From NCBI GenBank assembly GCA_000697335.1, contig JNEM01013004.1:1-27134 (forward strand): a stretch of 27,134 nucleotides of DNA. Reading direction: 5' to 3'. This stretch comes from Conidiobolus incongruus B7586 (taxonomy: Eukaryota; Entomophthoromycota; Entomophthoromycetes; Entomophthorales; Conidiobolaceae). The position numbers were made by a program, and so were the translations under genes. The notes under the pieces were generated by a model that saw only the letters and a list, made by a program, of their open reading frames with translations, did not search any database and was not told where the DNA came from. The stretch's first letter is position 1, and each line of letters starts with the position of its first letter. This document shows, in pieces, positions 13,179 through 21,743 of this stretch.

Positions 13179-13220
13179 AATAGTCAACTAGAATAACTTA
13201 TCATAATATACAATATCAAA

Positions 13221-14075
13221 ATGTTTTATGTTAAGCGATTATTGATCAATTTAATTCCCCTTTGCATTTCTGCCCAAAAAATTGAACGCGTTGTGTTTTT
13301 TGCCCTAGATGGCGCGGGAAGCTTCCACACTCAAATTGATACACCTACTATCCATCAAGTTCTGAGATCTGGTGCTTATACTGACTTTGGTTTAGCAATG
13401 GATCCAACATTTTCTGGAGAAAACTGGGGATCTATGCTCCACGGCGTCGTTCCCAAGAAACATGGCCTCAACAACTATTTTGCCGAGAGACATCCTTTCC
13501 CTGAACATAGCCCTTACCCCTCCATTTTCAAAATTATCCATCAGGCCGATTCTAATGCGAAAATGGCCTCTTTCGCTGCTTGGAATGCCATCAATGAAGG
13601 TATCATTGAACTTTCGGTCCCAATGTACAGACTAAAGAAAAAAGACGACGATGCTCTTATTGGTGATATGATTGATTACCTTAAGCATAATGCAACTGAC
13701 ACTAAGTTGACCTTTTTATACTTTGGTGACATTGATAATAACGGCCATCAGCACGGATACAATGGTGTAAAATACAGAGAAAGATATAGAAAGACAGATG
13801 GTTATATTAAAAAACTCATGGAAGCTTTAGATGAAGCTAAATTGACTGATTCCACCTTGATGATCATTACAACTGACCATGGTGGTATCTTTCGAGCCCA
13901 CGGTGGTATCACAGCAGTAGAAAGATCAATTTTGTGGGGTGTTAGTGGCCCTGGTATCCCTCAAAAACAACTTGAAGCCAAGTCAGTGCGTAATATGGAT
14001 ATGGCTGCTGTTATACTCAAATCATTGAATATCCCCATTCCAGATTATTTTGATGCTAAATATCCTGAGTTTTAA
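13221..14075 (+). CDS. Secreted alkaline-phosphatase-superfamily phosphodiesterase, array copy 1
   Basis: This is a 284-residue, single-exon gene of the type I phosphodiesterase/nucleotide pyrophosphatase group, expected to hydrolyse a phosphate mono- or diester outside the cell. Residues 1-18 are a signal peptide (Lys/Arg, then a Leu/Ile core, likely cut after CISA). Putative metal ligands are Asp30 (ALDGAG), Asp172 and His176 (GDIDNNGH), Asp219 and His220 (TTDHGG), and His227 (AHGG). The nucleophile position is Ser65 in PTFSGENWGSMLHG, where classical ENPPs have Thr. The mature part (about 265 residues) is compact compared with ENPP catalytic domains (about 390), has no Cys, no C-terminal anchor and one NAT sequon. 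It is the most diverged intact copy, roughly 55-60% identical to the others by eye. Substrate unknown. Confidence 0.95.
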   Translation: MFYVKRLLINLIPLCISAQKIERVVFFALDGAGSFHTQIDTPTIHQVLRSGAYTDFGLAMDPTFSGENWGSMLHGVVPKKHGLNNYFAERHPFPEHSPYPSIFKIIHQADSNAKMASFAAWNAINEGIIELSVPMYRLKKKDDDALIGDMIDYLKHNATDTKLTFLYFGDIDNNGHQHGYNGVKYRERYRKTDGYIKKLMEALDEAKLTDSTLMIITTDHGGIFRAHGGITAVERSILWGVSGPGIPQKQLEAKSVRNMDMAAVILKSLNIPIPDYFDAKYPEF

Positions 14076-16329
14076 TTTTAAATACATTAAGAATATATTT
14101 TGTTTTTGATTTGAAATACTTGATAATAATCTTTGATTGGAAAAATCTTTGAATTTGACATTATATTTTGAACACTAGTAATTTTGAATTTAGTTTCATA
14201 TTAAGTCGTAATTATTATCATATATAGTTTAAGATTAAATTAGAAATATTTCACATACATTTATTAAAAATATAAGTCAGGTAGATTTAAAAAATATCAA
14301 GTTCATTCAACTATACCTTCACTACACTTCCTTTAACATATCCTGTTAGTTTATATATTGTTCATAATCTGAATCATATTTTTTGATGATTTTAAGAAAT
14401 CAATTTTGCAAACTCACAAAAATCATATATTTTCATAAACAAGAAAATAATAGAATCTAGCTAAATCATTTATTCATATTATCTTACATAATTCATTGGA
14501 AATCATTCCATTTTTGTAAATATTTTATTGATATACATTATCAAAAATATATTTCATCAGCTTTAAATTTTTCAATATTTAGTAAAATAGTGATATAAAG
14601 CATTTCCAATATCTGAGTATTTTTAAAAATGTCATACTGTTAATTAATAATTTTTGAATACCTCTCAAACATATCAACTATATAGAATAATTAATAAGTG
14701 ATTTTTAACGCTAATAATTTTATATAACTTACATGAATATTAAAATAAATAGATATATAAAATATTATTTTCATTAATTATAAAACTCAAATATTTGAAA
14801 ATCATATTTTTGAATTATTAATTAACAACTAGAAAATTTTATACCACAGTTTTATCCAGTCCAAAAATGACTATACCCTTTATAAAGTGATTCATGTAAT
14901 TTGATAATATGATATATTTTGAAGAATTCAGCAAGTATCTTCAATTCAATGATATTTAATAATTAGATAATACTTTATAATGTGAGGTCAAAGTGATTCA
15001 AGGTAATATTCAATTAAATAACTATTGCTATCAAAATTTAGATTTTATTGAAAATGAATGATAATATCATATCCAATATATTTTTAACAAATCCAAAATT
15101 TATAAATAAAGCTATTGAGATTTAATTGAGTTATAGCTGAATGAACAATTTATTTTGTTGTTGAGATTCAATTTTAGAAATTTGAGTATAATCAACCGGA
15201 TTAACAAATAATTGTTGGGACTAATAATTAAAATATTTAGATATTATTAGTGAAGTTCGAAAGTTTCATCTATAGTTTTGACTAGGATTCATTAATAAAT
15301 ATATTTTAAAATCGACAATCCTTATTGGAAGATACAGTTTAAAATTATAATATATTATTAACTTAAATTATAATCATCAATTTTTTAAAAAGTTGATAAT
15401 GTTTCAAATTTAACCAATTATTAATGAATCTTTTTAAATATTTTAATATTATTAATGGTTGCAAATTAAAAAATGTTAAAAAGTTTACATTGGTTGTAAG
15501 GATTGAAATAGGCTTTGTATATTGAGATATTTGCTCATATGTATAAGGGTAACATAATAACTAGCATAATATTATGTTTAAGAATACAACTATTTAATAT
15601 ATTTGATGAATTGATAATACTAAATAAATATAATTGTGATTCAATAATTAAATTTACAATTAAATAACGTTTATCATGCAAAATTTCATAAAATATTAAT
15701 TTTTATATTTCATATGTTGGTATTAAATTAACCAATTTATTACTTGATTATATATATAATAATGAATTAGTAAAATTTTCTAGATATTATCCAACAATCT
15801 CAATGACAATTTAATATATTAAAATTAATTCTATAAGAATATCGAAGTTCAATTAATTCATAATCCAAATTAATATGAAATTATTTTCATTAATTTAATG
15901 AGTCAAAATTGCACTTTCTAATAATTTTTCCTGTTAAACTATTTTTGTATTAAAACCTGACAGAGATCCAATACAGGATTAAACTGACTAAGGAATCTAT
16001 TTATGTTTAAAAGTATCCATTCCAGTATTATTGATACACATTTAAATTTAATGCTAGAATATTGGTTAATTATTTTGAAATTGGTCAAAAATGTGATTAA
16101 AAAATTTATTATTATTTGATATTAATCAAGTTTCTCTTGAATATATGTATGCTATTGTCATTTTTAGAAACTGAACTTTTTTCAGATTATCTAAATAGAA
16201 AATATATCAATGCATCCATTCCAATATAATGAAATACTTTAGTTATCAGGATTAATAAGAACTGGGGATAAATAAACCGATGAAAACTTTAAATGATTCA
16301 TAAATCACATTTATAGTTCATTATTACTC
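14076..16329. other. Intergenic spacer between array copies 1 and 2
   Basis: The spacer is AT-rich with no supported gene. It shows no obvious similarity to the spacers after copies 2 or 3, so either the duplicated unit was little more than the gene or the spacers have diverged past recognition. No clear AATAAA follows copy 1 closely. About 16125-16284 on the minus strand has low stop density in several frames, which I attribute to local composition. Confidence 0.55.
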
Positions 16330-16734
16330 TTATTGCATTTCAAAATTAACCGTCCATCTCAATTCGATAGTTAAGCCAATACTATTTGTCAGTCCATTAT
16401 TAAAGGATACTCTTTGTTAGATTTTAACCAAATCTTATATCATTCAGTGAATCAAATATCTAAACCCAGAAGTGATAAAGAGAGAAAAAGGTTTTTCTGA
16501 ATATTCTGCTACGACATCTCGACAGTAAGTAATCTTTAAGGCATACAGTCCTTATACATAAAGGGCAGGATTAACAAATAATTTACTAAATTGTATTACA
16601 AGTACATTTTTAATAACGATCTTTATTTACAAAACTTATCATAAAACTCAATACTCACCAATAACCAAATATTTTATTTTGTAAATGAATAAAAAATTAC
16701 ATGATGTAGAGTAATATACTTCAATTTTAGGCAT
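16330..16734 (-). CDS. Possible small spliced gene, divergent from phosphodiesterase copy 2
   Basis: On the minus strand an ATG at 16734 opens a 76-base exon (to 16659) beginning MPKIEVYYSTSC and ending at a consensus GTGAGT donor (16658-16653). A 108-base intron ending TATAAG would lead to 16550. From there the frame continues (through ITYCRDVVAEYSEKPF) either to TGA at 16444, giving 60 residues, or through a second 54-base intron (16465-16412, weak GTTTAG donor, CTAAC branch-like site, AAAG end) to TAA at 16330, giving 80 residues. Frames agree at every junction and the composition is more protein-like than the surroundings. I chose the signals to fit, so chance is a serious alternative. 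I recognise no family. The start lies 146 bases from copy 2, so a shared divergent promoter is possible. Confidence 0.2.
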
Positions 16735-16823
16735 GCTTATATAAGTATTAATGATTGGATATGAATAATTTGGTATCTAAATTATATAATTAACACAAAT
16801 TAGGAATATATTTAAAAAATAAG

Positions 16824-16831
16824 TATAAATA
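16824..16831 (+). promoter_or_regulatory. TATA box candidate of phosphodiesterase copy 2
   Basis: TATAAATA, within AGTATAAATAT, lies 50-57 bases upstream of ATG 16881. The same AGTATAAATAT string occurs at a matching distance before copy 3, so it may be an inherited core promoter element. Confidence 0.4.
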
Positions 16832-16880
16832 TCAAGAACTTTGATGAATGTCAAATAATATTTGAATAAGAATCAATACA

Positions 16881-17738
16881 ATGAAATTCAATTTGAAACA
16901 CTTAGCTCTCTCACTCTTTGCAAATTTTGCCCAATGCGAAAAGGTTGAGCGTGTACTCTTCATTGGACTCGATGGTGCTGGAAGTTTTCACACTCAAATC
17001 AACACCCCTAATATAAATAAGCTCCTTCAAGCTGGAGTTTACACTGATTATGCCTCCGCCATGGATCCCACTTGGTCTGGTCAAAATTGGGGTTCAATGT
17101 TCCATGGAGTTGTTCCAAGCAAGCATGGTTTAACTAATAATATTGCCCAAACTAAGCCATATCCAGAAGATAGTCCTTATCCTTCCGTTTTCAAGATCAT
17201 TCATCAGCAAGATCCTACTGCTAAAATGGCTTCTTTTGGGCTTTGGGGGGCTATTAATACTGGAATCATTGAATTATCCGTACCAATGCATCGTGTCACC
17301 AAATCTAGTGATGATGGAATTATTGGTGATATGTTGAGCTACTTACGAACCAACGGAACCGATAGTAAATTGATGTTCTTTTATTTTGGTGATATTGATA
17401 ATACTGGGCACAGTAGCGCTTGGATGAGTACCAAATACAAGCAGAGATATATCAAAACTGATGGGTACGTCAAACAAATTTTGGATACTTTGGAAAATTT
17501 ACATATCAAAAACTCTACCTTGGTGATTATTACAACAGACCATGGTGGTATTTTATTCGGGCACGGTGGTAAAACTTCACAAGAAACCAACATCTTATTT
17601 GGATTTAGTGGTCCCAATATCCCTAAAAAGAAATTACCTGATCATTCCGTTAAGAATATGGATGTTGCAGCAATTATCCTCAAAGCTCTGAACTTTGAAA
17701 TTCCTAGCAATTTTGATGCTAAATATCCTCAAATTTAA
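16881..17738 (+). CDS. Secreted alkaline-phosphatase-superfamily phosphodiesterase, array copy 2
   Basis: This is a 285-residue, single-exon gene. The signal peptide is about residues 1-17 (MKFNLKHLALSLFANFA). Putative metal ligands are Asp31, Asp173, His177, Asp220, His221 and His228, with Ser66 at the nucleophile position (PTWSGQNWGSMFHG). By hand count it is 216/285 (about 76%) identical to copy 3 with no gaps. Differences cluster at the signal peptide, 141-150, 174-186 and 224-243, next to the second metal pair and the last His. Two NXS/T sequons (NGT at 158, NST at 211) fit secretion. The one Cys (residue 19) is at the mature N-terminus. Unlike copies 1 and 3, the residues after GDIDNTGH are Ser-Ser-Ala rather than His/Glu-His-Gly, which could change substrate choice. 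Substrate unknown. Confidence 0.95.
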   Translation: MKFNLKHLALSLFANFAQCEKVERVLFIGLDGAGSFHTQINTPNINKLLQAGVYTDYASAMDPTWSGQNWGSMFHGVVPSKHGLTNNIAQTKPYPEDSPYPSVFKIIHQQDPTAKMASFGLWGAINTGIIELSVPMHRVTKSSDDGIIGDMLSYLRTNGTDSKLMFFYFGDIDNTGHSSAWMSTKYKQRYIKTDGYVKQILDTLENLHIKNSTLVIITTDHGGILFGHGGKTSQETNILFGFSGPNIPKKKLPDHSVKNMDVAAIILKALNFEIPSNFDAKYPQI

Positions 17739-17756
17739 TTTATCAATTATGTTATT

Positions 17757-17762
17757 AATAAA
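17757..17762 (+). promoter_or_regulatory. AATAAA polyadenylation signal of copy 2
   Basis: AATAAA lies about 19 bases after the TAA stop at 17736-17738. The position is suitable, though the hexamer is common in AT-rich DNA. Confidence 0.4.
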
Positions 17763-20700
17763 TATCAAACACTTTTCAAAAATGAAATTTTTAATTTATA
17801 ATAAAACTATTTAAATTAAAATATATTGTGTAATATGTGTAATTCGACATCAACATGTATTCATTTTATTTTCATTGAAAATACGAGATTTACATAATTT
17901 AGCTTGAATAGAAATTAACTCTTTTTGGTTTGTAATAAAATTATTAAAATATTTGAAATATCTGTGCCGCAATACTACATTCTCAATTTATGATAATTAA
18001 TTAATTTCACTCTATTTATGATTAAAATGGTATATCAAAATTAAAAATATTAGTTGAATAGAAAAATGAATATATTTCTGCATTTTATGAATTGTATTGT
18101 GTCGAGATCATTTTTAATATTACTTATGCCCCAATATCATTATGTTTTAATTATTAATTCAAATATTTTTAATTCATCTTATTTAAGAAGGTCAATTTTA
18201 ATATATATGACCCACTGGTCAGTTAAGACACCCATATTGAGTTAACAATCGAAATTTATTAAAATTTTTGAAATGATATTTTACACCAAATACGTATCCT
18301 AGTCTAATACTATTTCATCTTTAATTCAAGATTTGTAAACCACTTTCAATTAACAGTAAAAGTGTTAATTTTCCTCAGTTTAATGTATTTAAATAGGAAT
18401 AAGACAGATTAATCATTTTATTTTTTAATCATTTGTGAATTACAGAAAAGTGTATAAGTAGGATGATGTACATACATTCATTACTTCTAAAAATACTACA
18501 CCGCCAAAGATTTTTCATTATGCATTAATTCTTGTATTTTGCACCATTTAATAATTTATATATTACCAAATTGGAAAAAATTGATGTTAAATCATATAAA
18601 TAACCTTTTACTTAATTTTTATGAAAATAAAATCTAAACTTTTACATTAAATTGGATATATTATGTTATTAGCTATTAAAAATTTTGGACAATATATACA
18701 AAAATAAGAATAGTTATATTTGTTGGGAGTGACAGTGAGTGCAATCATAGTATACAAATCATCTCTGAATACAAGCTTGTTCAAACTATAATTGATTAAA
18801 TTTTAGTTCTCGGATTGCAATTGTCAGTTCCCAACTCTGAATTGATGACTTATATTGTTTTTACAAATGATAATTTTTGTCTAATGAAACTTTGGATAAC
18901 ACCATTTTAATACAATATTCATTGCAAATACATCCTGAGCTTATCCAAGAATATTATTTTGCATCTGAAATTGTTTATTTCAGAAATCTACATTTATAAA
19001 CTAAACAGAATAATCAAACTAAAACTTTATTGATTAGATTAAAATTTCTAACAAAATTAATGAAAGATTCAAATTCAAAATTTACTGATGTTTGTTTATA
19101 GTTGATTTCAACAATTGAATGAGAGTAAATTATCAAAATGGATGTATCAAGATTAATGGATTGTAACAAATTTTAAGTATTTTGTAATAATTAGCAGTAA
19201 TCAATTCAAAATTTGATTCACTCACCTTTAGAAATAGTGGCTTATTAACTCATCACTGAAGCAATTATTCCATCACTGGATATCAATTTTCTCGTGAATT
19301 TTTAACTTCAAAAAATAAGCGATAAATTTAACATTGACTTTACAAATTATGCATGAATATAATCAGGTATTGAATTAATTTAATAATTTCACTAAAACTA
19401 TTTATTAAGTGTTTATTAAAAGGTAATTCAACTTCATGTATTAAAATCATCAATTAATATTCCTATGGTTGATTAATATTGTCAATTATCGTTTGATTAT
19501 AATTTAAAATTATTATAATTGATGATTCCCAATTAAAATTTTATTAAATCATAATGAGAATATATACAAATGCGAATATTAAAAAGATTTTAAAAACAAA
19601 TTAATTATTTCATTAATATTTAAAATACATTATGAATAAAATTATTTGAAATATATATCTATATATCAACAAAAGACCAGAATTATATATTTATGATATT
19701 CCAACAAAAAGTTGGCATAGTATTATATTGCATAGAGTTTATATGGTTTTAGTAAATTAGGATATTTAAGTATGTAAGAAAATTAGTTTATTAGTTAATC
19801 CATAAGTTATTATTTAGGGTATATTTATCATTGATCTTATTATAAAGATCAAGCTTGAGTTAATTATTCAATTGAAAAGTATTTCAAAAATGAAGGAGAG
19901 TGAAATACCTCTTTAGCACATATGAAAATAAACAATCAAAATGTTTAAATATTTATTTTAGCACTTTGTTTAAAGAAATTAATAGTATTTGAATATATAA
20001 ATTTTCAAAAAATTGTACTGTAATTATGTAAATATAAAATTCTCATATAATTTAACGTTTATTAAACTGTGTATAAATCTGAGAAATGTATAGATTATAT
20101 TCAAATCTAGAACCAGCTACTTAAATAACGTCATGGTTGAATCTTACATTGCTTAGAAAGTTTTAATAGACTAATTATATTAGCGATTTTCAATATTATT
20201 AACTTAAATACAATATGATATCAAATAGCGAATAAAATTCGGATTTAAACCGAAAAAGATGATAAATTAATACAAAAATAGATAAGATAAATTAAATATT
20301 AATAAAATATTTTATAACCTATATATATATAAAGAACCAGAAGTTCTATATTTTAAATAAAATGGAGCAATATAACTACTATTTCAAGCGTATTGGAAAT
20401 TTTGAAACTTATTGTAGTCCCGAAATAATTAAATAATATATTAAAAGAATAAAATGTAAAAATGTCACTACATTTTTCCGAAATGTATCCACCAAGTTCT
20501 ATACACTAATACACATGGTCAAAGTAAAGGTATTAAAAGGTCTTGACAAAACTATCCACATAACTCGCTTATTATTGAGTAATAATTCATATGATATAAA
20601 TCAAAGTGGAAAATATGTCAAGTGCAAATAATCATCTCTTTACAAATCGACAAATATATTGATATAAAACACAACATTTATCTGCAAATATAGTGAGAAA

Positions 20701-20830
20701 TTTCAATATCATTGATATTGAATATGATCGTGTTTAATTATCAATAAACAATTGGTTGCATTCAAAATATATTATTAAATGATATGTTTATTGAGACCAA
20801 AAGAATCAAACTTACATATAATTTTTTTAG

Positions 20831-20840
20831 TATAAATATA
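20831..20840 (+). promoter_or_regulatory. TATA box candidate of phosphodiesterase copy 3
   Basis: TATAAATATA, within AGTATAAATAT, lies 46-55 bases before ATG 20886. Both the string and its distance match the element in front of copy 2. Confidence 0.4.
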
Positions 20841-20885
20841 TAATTTTAGAATAATTAATCGACATCATTTGAATTCAATTTAAAA

Positions 20886-21743
20886 ATGAAATTTAACCTA
20901 AAAGTTGTACTTCTCTCAGTCTTTGCTACTGTCGTCGAACCAAAGGATATTGAGCGTGTTCTATTCCTCGGACTTGATGGTGCAGGTAGTTTCCATACCC
21001 AAATTAAAACTCCTAATGTCAACAAATTGTTGAAAGCTGGTGCCTACACTAACTACGGATCTGCCATGGATCCTACTTGGTCTGGCCAGAATTGGGGTTC
21101 AATGTTCCATGGAGTTGTTCCAAGCAAGCATGGATTGAATAATGCTATTGCTCAAACTAAGCCCTACCCTGAAGATAGTCCTTATCCCTCCGTTTTCAAG
21201 ATCATTCATCAGCAAGATCCAACGGTTAAAATGGCCTCTTTTTCAATGTGGCCTGCCATCAACACTGGTATTATTGAACTCTCAGTCCCCATGCACCGTG
21301 TCATTAAACCCACTGATGATGAAATATTTCCTGATATGTTAAATTACTTACGTGTTAACGGTACTGACTCCAAATTGATGTTCTTTTATATCGGGGATAT
21401 TGATGAAACAGGACACGAGCACGGATGGATGGGTGAAGAGTATGTAGAGAGATATATTAAGACTGATGGTTATATCAAACAAATTTTAGATACTTTAGAT
21501 GACTTGAAAATTAGAGATTCTACTTTGATCATTATTACTGCCGATCATGGTGGCAAAGGATATGGACATGGTGGTAAATCCCCTGAAGAAAGAAATGTTC
21601 TTTTTGGTGTCAGTGGTCCTAAAATTCGCAAAAAGAAGTTGACTGATCACTCTGTTAAAAACATGGATGTGGCCGCTATAATTTTGAAATCTTTAAATTA
21701 TGATATCCCTACTTATTTTGATGCCAAATATCCTAAGATTTAA
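20886..21743 (+). CDS. Secreted alkaline-phosphatase-superfamily phosphodiesterase, array copy 3
   Basis: This is a 285-residue, single-exon gene. The signal peptide is about residues 1-17 (MKFNLKVVLLSVFATVV). Putative metal ligands Asp31, Asp173, His177, Asp220, His221 and His228 are present, with Ser66 at the nucleophile position. It is Cys-free and has one NGT sequon at 158. Two DNA tracts are near-identical to copy 2 (21090-21133 and 21171-21220), while the rest differs at many silent sites. It differs from copy 2 in the active-site-proximal stretch after GDIDETGH (Glu-His-Gly) and in the residues before the last His (KGYGHGG). Copies 1 and 2 read IGDM where this copy reads FPDM (148-151), so that change is derived here. 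It is the closest intact neighbour of the dead fourth copy. Confidence 0.95.
   Translation: MKFNLKVVLLSVFATVVEPKDIERVLFLGLDGAGSFHTQIKTPNVNKLLKAGAYTNYGSAMDPTWSGQNWGSMFHGVVPSKHGLNNAIAQTKPYPEDSPYPSVFKIIHQQDPTVKMASFSMWPAINTGIIELSVPMHRVIKPTDDEIFPDMLNYLRVNGTDSKLMFFYIGDIDETGHEHGWMGEEYVERYIKTDGYIKQILDTLDDLKIRDSTLIIITADHGGKGYGHGGKSPEERNVLFGVSGPKIRKKKLTDHSVKNMDVAAIILKSLNYDIPTYFDAKYPKI

Larger units (their letters stand above)
3706..13220. other. Gene desert of about 9.5 kb, AT-rich
   Basis: I find no gene I can support on either strand. Most of it is A/T runs with frequent stops in all frames. Slightly GC-richer islands lie at about 5885-6020, 6595-6800 and 11490-11940. Each carries short open stretches of 25-45 codons, often in several frames at once, which argues for composition rather than coding. 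A 100-codon open stretch on the plus strand (about 7078-7380) has no ATG and a random-looking, hydrophobic, AT-driven composition. No tRNA, rRNA, LTR pair or transposase signature was seen. Confidence 0.6.
17739..20885. other. Intergenic spacer between array copies 2 and 3
   Basis: The spacer is AT-rich with no supported gene. A 59-codon ATG frame at 18066-18245 is within chance expectation for this length of DNA. A GC-richer island at about 18680-18960 holds a GTGAGT donor (18735-18740) and a TTTTAG end 72 bases on (18806), joining two open stretches in frame; this is given as a finding. No tRNA, repeat family or mobile element was recognised. Confidence 0.55.

Noticed and set aside
17143-17617. 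Alternative-frame and antisense frames inside copy 2, and a similar one inside copy 3 (21142-21342)
   Set aside because: These are shadows of the conserved phosphodiesterase coding sequence in other frames.
18066-18245. 59-codon ATG frame downstream of copy 2
   Set aside because: A few ATG frames of this length are expected by chance in 27 kb of such DNA, and no motif or family resemblance was seen.
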